Source: Serratia entomophila (lineage in GTDB: Bacteria; Pseudomonadota; Gammaproteobacteria; Enterobacterales; Enterobacteriaceae). From it: a stretch of DNA of 64,000 nucleotides. Positions 8,322-17,829 of this stretch are shown here, in pieces; the first letter of the stretch is position 1, and each line of letters begins with the position of its first letter. The position numbers and the translations under genes are program-made. The notes beneath the pieces are model-generated. The model had not been told where the DNA came from. It worked only from the letters and a program-made list of their open reading frames with translations, and made no database searches. Location of the stretch: positions 3,100,001 to 3,164,000 of the forward strand of contig NZ_CP082787.1 in NCBI RefSeq assembly GCF_021462285.1. Direction: 5' to 3'.

Positions 8322-10382
8322 TTAGAAATCGCCCTGCTGCCGCGCTACCAGCGTCAGGATGCTGTACAACGCCACCGCCTGCTGCTGTTGGTTCAGCACC
8401 TGCACATCCCATACCACCACGCCGTGCGGGCGATCTTCAGCCGTTTTTTGCGGCTTGCGGATTTTCTTCTTGCAGGTCAGCCGCACCTGGATGGTGTCGC
8501 CGATTTTCACCGGCTCGATAAACCGCAGGTTCTCCATGCCGTAGTTGGCGATCACCGGCCCGACGCCGGGATCGACAAACAGCCCGGCGGCGGCGGACAC
8601 CACAAAATAGCCGTGCGCCACCCGCTCGCCGAACAGCGACTCGGCGGCGCCGAGCTTGTCCATGTGAGCGTAAAAATGGTCGCCGCTCAGGCAGGCGAAA
8701 TTGACGATATCCGCCTCGGTCACGGTGCGGCGCGCGGTCAACAGGCTGTCGCCCAGCGCCAACTGTTCAAAGTATTTGCGGAACGGATGCACCGGATGCT
8801 CGGTTACCGGCGCGCCGCGCACCCACTCACCGCCAATAGCCGCCAGCATCGCCGGGCTGCCCTGAATTGCCGTACGCTGCATATAGTGTTTTACCGCACG
8901 CAGTCCGCCCAGCTCTTCGCCGCCGCCGGCGCGCCCTGGGCCGCCGTGCACCAGCATCGGCAGCGGCGAGCCGTGGCCGGTGGACTCCGCCGCCGCCTGC
9001 TGGTCGAGGATCAGCAGGCGGCCATGCGCGCAGGCCGCCGCGCGAATGAAGCGCGTGGCCAGCGCTGGATCGGCAGTCACCAAAGACCCCGCCAGGCTGC
9101 CCTGCCCCAACAGCGCCAACGCGATCGCCTGTTCGGTATCCGCATAAGGCATCAGCGTCGCCACCGGGCCAAAGGCTTCGGTGCCATGCACCGCCTGATG
9201 GCTAAAGGGATCGGCGCAGTACAGCAAGGTCGGCGGGTAAAACGCCCCCTGCTGCGCCTCTTCGCCGATAACGCTCAGCGCGTCCAGACTGGCGCCACAC
9301 AGCGGTTCACAGCCGTTGCGCAGCAAGAAATCGACCTTCTGCTGCACGTCGTCGCGCTGCTCATGGCTCACCAGCGCCCCCATGCGCACCTGTTCCAGCT
9401 GCGGGTCGCCCATCGTTACGCCGGCCAGGCGCTGCAACAGCGCCTGGCGCACCGCCGCCGTCTGCGTCGCCGGCACGATGATGCGCCGAATGGCTGTGCA
9501 TTTCTGCCCGGCCTTGGCGGTCATCTCGCGGCACACCTCTTTGATGAACAGAGCGAACTCCGGCATGTCCGGCGTCACGTCCTCAGCCAGCACGCAGCAG
9601 TTGAGCGAGTCTGCCTCCATGGTAAAGGCGATCGATTTTTCCAGCAGGCGCGGATGCGCGCGCAGCCGCTGGCCGGTCTGCGCCGAGCCGGTGAACGTCA
9701 CCGCATCCTGATAGTCCAGATGGTCGAACATATCGCCAACACCGCCGCACACCAGCTGCAGCGCCCCTTCCGGCACCAGCCCGCTGTCGACGATCAGCCT
9801 GACCATCGCCTGGGTCAGCTGCGCGGTGGCGGTGGCCGGTTTGACGATCGCCGGCATTCCCGCCAACCAGGTTGGCGCCAGCTTTTCCAGCATGCCCCAA
9901 CAGGGGAAGTTGAAGGCGTTGATGTGCAGCGCCACCCCCGGCCGGGACGTCAGCACGTGGCGAGCAGCGAACTGCGACTGTTTCGACAGCGGGATCAGTT
10001 CATCTTCCGGCCATAGCGTATCGTCCGGCAGTTCACGGCCTGCCAGGCCGGCATAGGCGAACAGCGTGGCGATGCCGCCTTCGATATCCACCCAGCCATC
10101 GCTGCGCGTAGCGCCGGTCTGGTAGGAAAGCTGGTACAGCGCCTCTTTATGCGCCAGCAGGTGTTTCGCCACCGCTTTCATCATCTGTGCGCGCTGCTGA
10201 AAGGTCATCCGGGCCAGCGCCTGGCCGCCCAGGCGGCGTGCGTAATCCAGGCTGGCGGCGAGCGGCAGCCCATCCGAACAGACCTGATATAGCGCTTCGC
10301 CGGTAACGGCGTGGCGGATTTCGCGGGTTTGCCCTTGGCCGAACGCCCAGCCGCCGGAAAGATAACTGGTTAACTGCTGCAT
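8322..10382 (-). CDS. paaZ: PaaZ: oxepin-CoA hydrolase / semialdehyde dehydrogenase
   Basis: A 686-residue bifunctional ring-cleavage enzyme (E. coli 681). Residues 1 to about 520 form an aldehyde dehydrogenase domain, with MELxSLNC-type motif and catalytic Cys in [10 protein letters not shown] (about residue 295). Residues about 535-686 form a MaoC-type R-hydratase domain with [12 protein letters not shown]. It opens oxepin-CoA and oxidises the resulting semialdehyde to 3-oxo-5,6-dehydrosuberyl-CoA. It is transcribed divergently from paaA across a 317-nt control region, as in E. coli. Confidence 0.96.
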   Translation of the reverse strand: MQQLTSYLSGGWAFGQGQTREIRHAVTGEALYQVCSDGLPLAASLDYARRLGGQALARMTFQQRAQMMKAVAKHLLAHKEALYQLSYQTGATRSDGWVDIEGGIATLFAYAGLAGRELPDDTLWPEDELIPLSKQSQFAARHVLTSRPGVALHINAFNFPCWGMLEKLAPTWLAGMPAIVKPATATAQLTQAMVRLIVDSGLVPEGALQLVCGGVGDMFDHLDYQDAVTFTGSAQTGQRLRAHPRLLEKSIAFTMEADSLNCCVLAEDVTPDMPEFALFIKEVCREMTAKAGQKCTAIRRIIVPATQTAAVRQALLQRLAGVTMGDPQLEQVRMGALVSHEQRDDVQQKVDFLLRNGCEPLCGASLDALSVIGEEAQQGAFYPPTLLYCADPFSHQAVHGTEAFGPVATLMPYADTEQAIALALLGQGSLAGSLVTADPALATRFIRAAACAHGRLLILDQQAAAESTGHGSPLPMLVHGGPGRAGGGEELGGLRAVKHYMQRTAIQGSPAMLAAIGGEWVRGAPVTEHPVHPFRKYFEQLALGDSLLTARRTVTEADIVNFACLSGDHFYAHMDKLGAAESLFGERVAHGYFVVSAAAGLFVDPGVGPVIANYGMENLRFIEPVKIGDTIQVRLTCKKKIRKPQKTAEDRPHGVVVWDVQVLNQQQQAVALYSILTLVARQQGDF

Positions 10383-10568
10383 GTGCCTCTCCAGAACTCA
10401 TAAATTCACAACACATAGCTTAATTGCGTATCACATATTTTCCAGTGTACGCGGGAATAAAAATTAACAAAAAACAAACAATGTGCAATTTAACGCCCTT
10501 TTTGCGGTTATTTTATCATCAAGTAAAAATTAAATATCAAACAAAAACAATACTATAAAATTTACACC

Positions 10569-10584
10569 TGTGAGTGGCATCGCA
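10569..10584 (+). promoter_or_regulatory. CRP-like binding site upstream of paaA
   Basis: TGTGA-N6-TCGCA at 10569-10584 matches the CRP core TGTGA-N6-TCACA at 9 of 10 core positions. It lies 116 nt before the paaA start, in a region where CRP activates paa genes in E. coli. Confidence 0.6.
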
Positions 10585-10646
10585 AAACCACATTAATCAC
10601 GTTTGATCTTTTTGTTATCAGTTTGTAGCCTTAAAGCCAGATAACG

Positions 10647-10686
10647 TGATTCACATTTTTATTTGTTATGTGAAAAACATGAATCA
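10647..10686. promoter_or_regulatory. PaaX-type operator (TGATTC ... GAATCA)
   Basis: TGATTC (10647-10652) and its exact inverted copy GAATCA (10681-10686) are separated by 28 nt and end 13 nt before the paaA start codon. This matches the type of inverted repeat bound by PaaX in E. coli. A repressor here would block the paaA promoter or its start. paaX itself is in the same cluster. Confidence 0.65.
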
Positions 10687-10699
10687 TCAAGAGGCAGTT

Positions 10700-11638
10700 A
10701 TGACAACTGATACACAACACCAGCAGCATTTCGACGACAAAATTGCGGCGGATATCGCCATCGAAGCCAAAGACTGGATGCCGGACGCCTATCGTCAAAA
10801 TCTGATCCGCCAAATCGGCCAGCATGCGCATTCCGAAGTGGTCGGCATGCTGCCGGAGGCCAACTGGCTGACGCGCGCACCGAGCCTGCGCCGCAAGGCG
10901 GTGCTGCTGGCCAAAGTGCAAGACGAAGCCGGGCATGGGCTGTACCTGTACAGCGCGGCCGAAACCCTCGGCTGTTCGCGGCAGGAGATCTACCAAAAGA
11001 TGCTCGACGGCAAGATGAAATATTCCTCGATCTTCAATTACCCGACGCTCAACTGGGCGGATGTCGGGGTGATCGGCTGGCTGGTCGACGGCGCGGCCAT
11101 CGTTAACCAGGTAGCGCTATGTCGTGCCTCCTACGGCCCCTATGCGCGAGCGATGGTGAAGATCTGCAAGGAAGAAAGTTTCCATCAGCGCCAGGGCTAT
11201 GAGGCGGTAATGGCGATGGCCAACGGCAGTAACGAACAGCAAGCGATGCTGCAGGACGCCATCAACCGTTTCTGGTGGCCGGTGCTGATGATGTTCGGCC
11301 CAAGCGATACCGATTCGCCGCACAGCGCCCAGAGCATGGCCTGGAAAATCAAACGCCACAGCAACGACGAGCTGCGGCAGAAATTCGTCGACAACACCGT
11401 ACCGCAGCTGGAAGCGTTGGGCATGAGCGCACCGGACGCCAGCCTGGCCTGGGACGAAGCCAGCGGCCACTACCGCTTCGGCGAAATTGACTGGCGTGAA
11501 CTGCATGAGGTGATTAAGGGTCGCGGGCAATGCAATCACGAGCGCCTGCAGGCCAAACGCCGCGCCTGGGAAGACGGCGCCTGGGTGCGCGACGGCGCGC
11601 TGGCTCACGCGTCTAAACACGCCTCAACCGCCGCTTAG
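10700..11638 (+). CDS. paaA: PaaA: phenylacetyl-CoA epoxidase catalytic subunit
   Basis: A 312-residue diiron oxygenase subunit that, with PaaBCE, epoxidises phenylacetyl-CoA. Recognisable blocks are [37 protein letters not shown] (diiron ligands ExxH) and [15 protein letters not shown] (second ExxH). The start at 10700 is chosen because a GAGGCAG ribosome site precedes it and E. coli PaaA begins at the same place; an in-frame ATG at 10679 would overlap the operator. First gene of the paaABCDEFGHIJK operon. Confidence 0.97.
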   Translation: MTTDTQHQQHFDDKIAADIAIEAKDWMPDAYRQNLIRQIGQHAHSEVVGMLPEANWLTRAPSLRRKAVLLAKVQDEAGHGLYLYSAAETLGCSRQEIYQKMLDGKMKYSSIFNYPTLNWADVGVIGWLVDGAAIVNQVALCRASYGPYARAMVKICKEESFHQRQGYEAVMAMANGSNEQQAMLQDAINRFWWPVLMMFGPSDTDSPHSAQSMAWKIKRHSNDELRQKFVDNTVPQLEALGMSAPDASLAWDEASGHYRFGEIDWRELHEVIKGRGQCNHERLQAKRRAWEDGAWVRDGALAHASKHASTAA

Positions 11639-11649
11639 ATAAGGAACAG

Positions 11650-11940
11650 ATGATGACTCACGCAGAATGGCCGCTGTACGAAGTGTTTATCCGCAGCAAA
11701 CAAGGGTTGGCGCACCGCCACGTCGGCAGCCTGCACGCCGCCGATGACCAGATGGCGCTGGAAAACGCCCGCGACGCCTACACCCGCCGCAACGAAGGCT
11801 GCTCGATCTGGGTGGTGCAGTCCAGCCATCTGATCGCCTCGCAGCCGGAAGATCGCGAGGCGTTCTTCGATCCGTCCGACGACAAGATCTACCGTCATCC
11901 GACGTTTTACACCATCCCCGACGGCATCAAGAACATGTAG
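11650..11940 (+). CDS. paaB: PaaB: phenylacetyl-CoA epoxidase subunit
   Basis: A 96-residue protein (E. coli 95) beginning MMTHAEWPLYEVFIRSKQG and containing HRHVGSLHAADDQMALENAR, which are diagnostic of PaaB. Structural subunit of the PaaABCE complex. It lies 11 nt after paaA with AAGGA upstream. The start could be either of the two adjacent ATG codons. Confidence 0.96.
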   Translation: MMTHAEWPLYEVFIRSKQGLAHRHVGSLHAADDQMALENARDAYTRRNEGCSIWVVQSSHLIASQPEDREAFFDPSDDKIYRHPTFYTIPDGIKNM

Positions 11941-11948
11941 AGGCGGCC

Positions 11949-12707
11949 ATGACCCTTAACGATCCGCGCATCAACTACGTCCTGCGCCAGGGCGATACCC
12001 CTCTGATCCTCGCTCAGCGCCTGTGCGCCTGGTGCGGCCACGCGCCGGAGCTGGAAATCGACCTGGCGCTGGCCAATATCGGCCTCGATCTGCTCGGCCA
12101 GGCGCGCAACTTCCTCGGCTACGCCGCCGAACTGGCGGGAGAGGAATACAGCGAAGACCGCTTCGCCTTCGGCCGCGACGAACGCCAGTTTCATAACCTG
12201 CTGCTGGCGGAACAGCCGAACGGCGGTTTCAACGACACGCTGGTGCGCCAGTTTCTGCTCGACGTTTATCACGTTCAGCTGCACCAGGCGCTGAGCCGCA
12301 GCCGCGATCCGCAGATCGCCGCTATTGCCGCCAAATCGCTCAAGGAAGCGGATTATCACCTGCGCTTCAGCCGCGGCTGGATGATTCGCCTGGGCGACGG
12401 CAGCGCTCTCAGCCACCAGAAAATGCAACAGGCGCTGGATAACCTGTGGCGCTTCACCGCCGAACTGTTCCACGCCGACGAGCTCGAGCTGGAGCTGGCG
12501 GAACAGGGCATCGCCGCCGATCCCCGCCTGCTGCAGGCGCCGTGGCGGGCGGTGGTGGACGACACCCTGCGCCTGGCCACCCTATCGCTGCCGGAGGAAC
12601 AGGCATTCCGCCGCGGCGGCAAGCAGGGGCGACACAGCGAACATCTCGGCCCGCTGCTGGCGGAGATGCAGTTTCTGCAGCGCGCCTATCCGAACAGCGA
12701 CTGGTAA
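11949..12707 (+). CDS. paaC: PaaC: phenylacetyl-CoA epoxidase structural subunit
   Basis: A 252-residue ferritin-like helical protein (E. coli 248), the non-catalytic partner of PaaA. LAQRLCAWCGHAPELEIDLALANIGLDLLGQAR-type N-terminal helices (read in two parts) and KEADYHLRFSRGW are typical. Located 8 nt after paaB with GAGGC as ribosome site, in the conserved operon order. Confidence 0.96.
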   Translation: MTLNDPRINYVLRQGDTPLILAQRLCAWCGHAPELEIDLALANIGLDLLGQARNFLGYAAELAGEEYSEDRFAFGRDERQFHNLLLAEQPNGGFNDTLVRQFLLDVYHVQLHQALSRSRDPQIAAIAAKSLKEADYHLRFSRGWMIRLGDGSALSHQKMQQALDNLWRFTAELFHADELELELAEQGIAADPRLLQAPWRAVVDDTLRLATLSLPEEQAFRRGGKQGRHSEHLGPLLAEMQFLQRAYPNSDW

Positions 12708-12717
12708 AGGAAACGCC

Positions 12718-13215
12718 ATGAACATTACCCGGCTGCAGCCCGCAGAAATCCCGCAAATCTGGCACTGCCTGCAACAGATCAGCGATCCGGAGCTGCCGGT
12801 GCTGTCGATTACCGATCTGGGCATGGTACGCGACGTAGAGCGCGACGGCGACGGCTGGCGGGTGATCTTCACCCCCACCTACTCCGGCTGCCCCGCCACC
12901 GAATTTTTGCTCAGCGCCATCGAGCAACGGCTGGCCGAAGCCGGCTTCAGCCCGGTGCAGGTGGATATCCGCCTCAGCCCGGCCTGGACCACCGACTGGA
13001 TGAACGCCGACGCCCGCGAACGGCTGCGGCAATACGGCGTAGCGCCGCCGCAGGGCCACACCTGCGATCGGCCGCACGCGCACGGCCCGGTCGCCTGCCC
13101 GCGCTGCGGCAGCACCCGCAGCGAGAAGATCAGCGAATTCGGCTCCACCGCCTGCAAAGCGCTGTACCGCTGCCGCGAGTGCCGGGAACCGTTCGACTAC
13201 TTCAAATGCATATAG
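12718..13215 (+). CDS. paaD: PaaD: epoxidase assembly factor, DUF59/MIP18 type
   Basis: A 165-residue protein: a DUF59 (SufT/MIP18-like) domain with TPTYSGCPATEF, then a C-terminal zinc ribbon CPRCGS ... CRECREPF (about residues 122-158). PaaD is needed for epoxidase activity and is thought to help Fe-S or diiron maturation, probably for PaaE. Located 10 nt after paaC. Confidence 0.95.
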   Translation: MNITRLQPAEIPQIWHCLQQISDPELPVLSITDLGMVRDVERDGDGWRVIFTPTYSGCPATEFLLSAIEQRLAEAGFSPVQVDIRLSPAWTTDWMNADARERLRQYGVAPPQGHTCDRPHAHGPVACPRCGSTRSEKISEFGSTACKALYRCRECREPFDYFKCI

Positions 13216-13228
13216 GAGCGCTGACACC

Positions 13229-14287
13229 ATGACGGTCTTCCATCGCCTGAACGTCGCCGCCATCGAGCGCGAAACGCCGGACGCCGTAGCCATCACCCTG
13301 CGGGTGCCCGACGAGCTGAAAAGCCACTACCGCTACACCCCCGGCCAGCACCTGACGCTGAAGGCGCAGGTTGACGGCGAAGAGCTGCGCCGCTGCTATT
13401 CCATCTGCAGTTCGCCGCAGGAAGGGCTGCTGCAGATCGGCGTGAAAGCCATTCATCAGGGCCGTTTTTCCTCGTTCGTCAACCAGATGCTCAAGGTCGG
13501 CGATGCGCTGGAGGTGATGGTGCCGCAGGGGCGCTTCGGCTATCAGCCCACGGCGGAAAGCCATGGCAACTATCTGGCGATCGCCGCCGGCTCCGGCATC
13601 ACGCCGATGTTGTCGATCATCAAGGCCACGCTGCAGCTCGAGCCGCACAGCAGCTTCACGCTGATCTACGGCAACCGCAGCAGCCGCTCGGTGATGTTCA
13701 AAGAGGCGCTGTCGGACCTGAAAAACCGCTACCCGCAGCGCTTTCAGCCGCTGTACCTGTTCAGCCAGGAAAGCCTCGACAGCCCGCTGCTCAGCGGCCG
13801 CATCGACCGCGAACGGCTGACGGCGATCAGCGGCGCGCTGCTGGACTACCGCGACTATGATCACGCCTTCATCTGCGGGCCGGAAGCGATGATGGACGAC
13901 GCGCAAACCGTGCTGGAACAGGCCGGCGTGCCCGCCGAACGCATCCACAGCGAACGCTTCAATACCAGCGGCATCGCCGCCCGCCCGCTCAACAGCGGCA
14001 GCCGCAACGCCACCCGGGTGGAAATCCTGCTCGACGGCCGCCGGCTGAACATCGACGTCGGCCCGCAGGACGACAGCATTCTGGATGCGGCGCTGCGCCA
14101 GGGCGCCGACCTGCCCTATGCCTGCAAGGGCGGCGTGTGCGCCACCTGCAAATGCCGGCTGAAGGCCGGCCAGGTAGAGATGGGCGTCAACTACAGCCTG
14201 GAGCCGGATCAGCTGGCCGCAGGCTATGTCTTGAGTTGCCAGTCGTGGCCGCGCGGCGACGGCGTGGTGTTGGACTTTGACGTATAA
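13229..14287 (+). CDS. paaE: PaaE: epoxidase reductase subunit
   Basis: A 352-residue electron-transfer subunit (E. coli 356). An N-terminal FAD/NADPH ferredoxin-reductase module (RCYSICSSP; GSGITPMLS) is fused to a C-terminal plant-type [2Fe-2S] ferredoxin with CKGGVCATCKC and a final Cys in VLSCQS. It passes electrons from NADPH to the PaaA diiron centre. Located 13 nt after paaD. Confidence 0.96.
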   Translation: MTVFHRLNVAAIERETPDAVAITLRVPDELKSHYRYTPGQHLTLKAQVDGEELRRCYSICSSPQEGLLQIGVKAIHQGRFSSFVNQMLKVGDALEVMVPQGRFGYQPTAESHGNYLAIAAGSGITPMLSIIKATLQLEPHSSFTLIYGNRSSRSVMFKEALSDLKNRYPQRFQPLYLFSQESLDSPLLSGRIDRERLTAISGALLDYRDYDHAFICGPEAMMDDAQTVLEQAGVPAERIHSERFNTSGIAARPLNSGSRNATRVEILLDGRRLNIDVGPQDDSILDAALRQGADLPYACKGGVCATCKCRLKAGQVEMGVNYSLEPDQLAAGYVLSCQSWPRGDGVVLDFDV

Positions 14288-14297
14288 GGAGCCGCCG

Positions 14298-15071
14298 ATG
14301 GATACCCCCTGGATCCTGCGCGACCAGCAGCAACGCGTAGTGACGCTGACGCTGCATCGCCCCGACGTGCGTAACGCGCTGAGCACCCCGTGCCTGGAAC
14401 AGCTGGTTTATCTGCTGGAGCAGGCCGATGCCGACAGCGGCGTCGGCGCCGTGGTGATAGGCGGCGCACCGCGCTGCTTTGCCGCCGGCGCCGATCTGCG
14501 CGAACTGCAACGGCAAGACCTGCCCGCCGCGCTGGCGGACCGCCGCCCGCAGCTGTGGCAGCGGCTGGCGCAGTTCAGCAAACCGCTGCTGGCGGCGGTA
14601 AACGGCTATGCGCTCGGCGCCGGCTGTGAGCTGGCGCTGGCCTGCGACATCATTATTTGCGGCGAAAGCGCGCGCTTCGGCCTGCCGGAAATCACCCTCG
14701 GCCTGATGCCGGGCGCCGGCGGCACCCAGCGGTTGATCCGCTGCGTCGGCAAATCGCGCGCCAGCCAAATGGTGCTGACCGGTGAGGCCATCGACGCCCG
14801 CAGTGCGCTGCAGGCCGGGCTGGTCAGCGAGGTCTGCGTCGACGCGCTGACGCTGGAACGCGCACAACAGATTGCCGAACGCATCAGCCGCCAGGCGCCG
14901 CTGGCGCTACGCGCCGCCAAACAGGCGCTGAAACAGGCCGATGAAACCGGCCTCAGCCAGGGGCTGGCCATGGAGCGCCAACAGTTCGTCACTCTGGCCG
15001 CCACCGACGACCGCCGCGAAGGCATCGCCGCCTTCTTCGAAAAACGCACGCCAAACTATCAGGGGCGCTGA
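14298..15071 (+). CDS. paaF: PaaF: 2,3-dehydroadipyl-CoA hydratase
   Basis: A 257-residue crotonase-fold hydratase (E. coli 255). The oxyanion segments CFAAGADLRE and NGYALGAGCELALACD, and PEITLGLMPGAGGTQRL with the catalytic Glu, are present. The ATG at 14298 is used because GAGCC precedes it and the family starts there; an upstream in-frame ATG would overlap paaE. Acts in the beta-oxidation-like half of the pathway. Confidence 0.94.
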   Translation: MDTPWILRDQQQRVVTLTLHRPDVRNALSTPCLEQLVYLLEQADADSGVGAVVIGGAPRCFAAGADLRELQRQDLPAALADRRPQLWQRLAQFSKPLLAAVNGYALGAGCELALACDIIICGESARFGLPEITLGLMPGAGGTQRLIRCVGKSRASQMVLTGEAIDARSALQAGLVSEVCVDALTLERAQQIAERISRQAPLALRAAKQALKQADETGLSQGLAMERQQFVTLAATDDRREGIAAFFEKRTPNYQGR

Positions 15072-15074
15072 TTT

Positions 15075-15866
15075 ATGGATAACGCATTGATTCTCAGCCA
15101 TCTCGAATCCGGGGTCTTGACCCTTACGCTCAACCGGCCGGATCGGCTCAACAGCTTCAACGACGAAATGCACCGCCAGCTGAGCGAAGCGCTGACCCAG
15201 GCCGAACGCGACGACGACGTGCGCTGCCTGCTGATCGCCGGCGCCGGGCGCGGTTTCTGCGCCGGGCAGGATCTCAACGATCGCAACGTCAGCGCCGATC
15301 GGCAAGCGCCGGATCTCGGGCTGTCGGTCGAACGTTTCTACAACCCGCTGATCCGCCGCCTGACCGCCCTGCCCAAACCGGTGGTCTGCGCGGTCAATGG
15401 CGTAGCGGCCGGTGCGGGCGCCGCGCTGGCGCTGGCCTGCGACATCGTCATCGCCGCCGACAACGCCGGCTTTATTCAGTCTTTCTGCCGCCTGGGGTTG
15501 GTGCCGGATTCCGGCGGCAGCTGGTTCCTGCCGCGCCTGGCGGGCCACGCCCGCGCCATGGGCATGGCGCTGTTGGGCGATAAAATCAGCGCGCAGCAGG
15601 CGCTCGAGTGGGGCATGATCTGGCAGGTGGTGGCCGCGGATGAACTGGCCGACCGCACGCAAACGCTGGCGCGCCATCTCGCCACCCAGCCAACCTACGG
15701 CCTGGGGCTGATTAAAAAGGCCCTCTACAGTTCGGCCACCAATAGCCTCGACCAACAGCTGGATCTCGAACGCGACCTGCAGCGCCTCGGCGGCCGCAGC
15801 GACGACTACCGTGAGGGCGTCAGCGCCTTCTTTGCCAAACGCACGCCCCACTTCAGCGGGAAATAG
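15075..15866 (+). CDS. paaG: PaaG: 1,2-epoxyphenylacetyl-CoA isomerase
   Basis: A 263-residue crotonase-fold isomerase (E. coli 262) that turns the ring epoxide into oxepin-CoA and later isomerises a double bond. CAGQDLNDR and NGVAAGAGAALALACD form the oxyanion region. CRLGLVPDSGGSWFLPR carries the Asp typical of PaaG rather than the hydratase Glu. Only 3 nt separate it from paaF. Confidence 0.95.
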   Translation: MDNALILSHLESGVLTLTLNRPDRLNSFNDEMHRQLSEALTQAERDDDVRCLLIAGAGRGFCAGQDLNDRNVSADRQAPDLGLSVERFYNPLIRRLTALPKPVVCAVNGVAAGAGAALALACDIVIAADNAGFIQSFCRLGLVPDSGGSWFLPRLAGHARAMGMALLGDKISAQQALEWGMIWQVVAADELADRTQTLARHLATQPTYGLGLIKKALYSSATNSLDQQLDLERDLQRLGGRSDDYREGVSAFFAKRTPHFSGK

Positions 15867-15868
15867 CC

Positions 15869-17392
15869 ATGAATGCCTCCATTCTCAACGGACCGGTGGC
15901 GGTGATTGGCGCCGGCACCATGGGCATCGGCATCGCCCAGGTGGCGGCCGGCGCCGGGCATCAGGTGCGGCTGTTTGACATTTCCGCCGCCGCCGCCCAG
16001 CGCGCGCTCGACGGCCTGGCCCAGCGGCTGCGCCGGCGGGTCGAGGCCGGCAAGGCCGACGCAGCGGCGACCGAGGCGCTGCTGGCTCGCATTCAGCTCG
16101 CCGAGGCGCTGAACCAGCTGGCCGACAGCGGGCTGGTCGTCGAAGCGGTGGCGGAGAGCCTGGCGGTCAAACAGAGCCTGTTCCGCGATCTGGAAGCCCT
16201 GTGTTCGCCCGCGACGCTGTTTGCCAGCAATACCTCTTCGCTGTCGATCACCGCCATCGCCGGCGCACTGCAGCACCCGCAGCGCATGGCCGGGCTGCAC
16301 TTCTTCAACCCCGCGCCGCTGATGAAACTGGTGGAGATCGTCAGCGGTCTGGACACCAGCGAAACCACCCTCGCGACGCTGCAGACGCTGGCGGAACGCT
16401 GGGGCAAACACAGCGTGCGCTGCCGTTCCACGCCAGGGTTTATCGTCAACCGCGTGGCGCGGCCGTTCTATGCCGAAACCCTGCGCGCGCTGGAGGAGCA
16501 GGTGGCGGACGCCGCCACGCTGGACGCGGTGCTGCGCGACGCCGGCGGCTTCGCCATGGGGCCGCTGCAGTTGACCGACCTGATTGGCCAGGACGTCAAC
16601 TACGCCGTTACCGAATCGGTGTTCCAGGCATTCTTCCAGGACCCGCGCTTTACCCCTTCGCTGGTGCAGCAGGAGTTGGTGGCCGCCGGCCGCTTGGGCC
16701 GCAAAAGCGGCCGCGGGTTCTATAGCTACGACGGCGCCGCTGAGCCTGCCGCCCGCTGTGCGCCAGCGGCGCAGGGGCTATTGCCGCAGCGCATCAGCCT
16801 GCATGGCGACTGGTCGGCGCTGGCGGATCTGGCGCAGTTGCTGGCGGGAAATGCGGCAGCGATCAAACAACCCGGCCAGACCAGCGCCTATGCTCAGATC
16901 GATGAAGTTACATTTATGTTAACAAATGGTAAAACTTCCGGTCAGGTCGCCAACGAAACCGGAACGCCCGTGGTGCTGTTTGATCTTTCCGTCGACTATG
17001 CGCAAGCCCCCGTCATCGCCATCAGCTGTGCGCCGCAGAACGAGGCGCGGCACAACGCCTGCGTGATACGCCTGCTGCAATCGCTGGGCAAGCGGGTGAT
17101 CCCACTGCCGGACTATCCGGGGCTGCTGGTGATGCGCACCCTGGCCATGTTGGCCAATGAGGCGCTCGACGTGGTCAACAAAGGGGTAGCCAGCGCCGCC
17201 GATACCGATCTGGCGATGCGGCGCGGCGTCAACTATCCGCGCGGCCCGCTGGAGTGGGCGGCCGCCCTCGGCTGGCGGCATATCCTCGCCACGCTGGACA
17301 ATCTGCACCACTTCTACGCGGAAGCGCGCTACCGCCCGATGCCCTTGCTGCGCCGCTATGCCGCCACGCCGCTTTCAGGAGCCGAACGATGA
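15869..17392 (+). CDS. paaH: PaaH: 3-hydroxyadipyl-CoA dehydrogenase
   Basis: A 507-residue NAD-dependent dehydrogenase. The Rossmann motif GAGTMGIGIAQVAAGAGH lies at about residues 12-29, followed by two 3-hydroxyacyl-CoA dehydrogenase C-terminal domains (HFFNPAPLMKLVEIV; later LVMRTLAMLANEALD). Slightly longer than E. coli PaaH (475). It oxidises 3-hydroxyadipyl-CoA to 3-oxoadipyl-CoA. Its stop overlaps the paaI start (ATGA), implying translational coupling. Confidence 0.95.
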   Translation: MNASILNGPVAVIGAGTMGIGIAQVAAGAGHQVRLFDISAAAAQRALDGLAQRLRRRVEAGKADAAATEALLARIQLAEALNQLADSGLVVEAVAESLAVKQSLFRDLEALCSPATLFASNTSSLSITAIAGALQHPQRMAGLHFFNPAPLMKLVEIVSGLDTSETTLATLQTLAERWGKHSVRCRSTPGFIVNRVARPFYAETLRALEEQVADAATLDAVLRDAGGFAMGPLQLTDLIGQDVNYAVTESVFQAFFQDPRFTPSLVQQELVAAGRLGRKSGRGFYSYDGAAEPAARCAPAAQGLLPQRISLHGDWSALADLAQLLAGNAAAIKQPGQTSAYAQIDEVTFMLTNGKTSGQVANETGTPVVLFDLSVDYAQAPVIAISCAPQNEARHNACVIRLLQSLGKRVIPLPDYPGLLVMRTLAMLANEALDVVNKGVASAADTDLAMRRGVNYPRGPLEWAAALGWRHILATLDNLHHFYAEARYRPMPLLRRYAATPLSGAER

Positions 17393-17829
17393 ACGCCAAT
17401 ACGCCGCGCGCGCTGGCCCAGCGCTGCGCCGAACAGATGTTCCAGCAGGATACCTGCGCCCAGGCGATGGGGATGCGCATTGAGGCGGTCGACGCCGGTT
17501 TCGCCCAGGTGAGCATGACCGTCGGCCCGCAGATGCTCAACGGCCATCAGACCTGCCACGGCGGCCAGCTGTTCAGCCTGGCGGACACCGCCTTCGCCTA
17601 CGCCTGCAACAGCCAGGGTCTGGCGGCGGTGGCCTCCGGCTGCAGCATCGATTTCATTCGCCCGGCGCTGGCCGGCGATCGCCTCACCGCCAGCGCGGAG
17701 GTGCGCCATCAGGGCAAAACCACCGGGCTGTACGACGTTGAGATAGTCAACCAACTGGGCAAGACCGTCGCCTGGTTCCGTGGCCGCGCACACCGCCTCG
17801 GCCACAGCATTTTAGGAGAACAGGCATGA
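17389..17829 (+). CDS. paaI: PaaI: hot-dog fold acyl-CoA thioesterase
   Basis: A 146-residue thioesterase (E. coli 140). The hot-dog core with [20 protein letters not shown] includes the catalytic Asp and the HGG motif of the PaaI family. It removes CoA from dead-end ring-hydroxylated intermediates. ATG 17389 overlaps the paaH stop, and its own stop overlaps the paaJ start (ATGA 17826-17829). AGGAGCC lies before the start. Confidence 0.95.
   Translation: MNANTPRALAQRCAEQMFQQDTCAQAMGMRIEAVDAGFAQVSMTVGPQMLNGHQTCHGGQLFSLADTAFAYACNSQGLAAVASGCSIDFIRPALAGDRLTASAEVRHQGKTTGLYDVEIVNQLGKTVAWFRGRAHRLGHSILGEQA

Larger units (their letters stand above)
10383..10699. promoter_or_regulatory. paaZ-paaA divergent control region
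   Basis: A 317-nt AT-rich spacer between divergent paaZ and paaA. It contains a CRP-like site (10569-10584) and a PaaX-type inverted repeat next to paaA (10647-10686), described separately. In E. coli the Pz and Pa promoters occupy this space and are repressed by PaaX, relieved by phenylacetyl-CoA, and activated by cAMP-CRP. Confidence 0.8.

Noticed and set aside
8313..10016. 567-codon open frame on the plus strand
   Set aside because: Antisense to paaZ, which is certain; composition is low-complexity basic.
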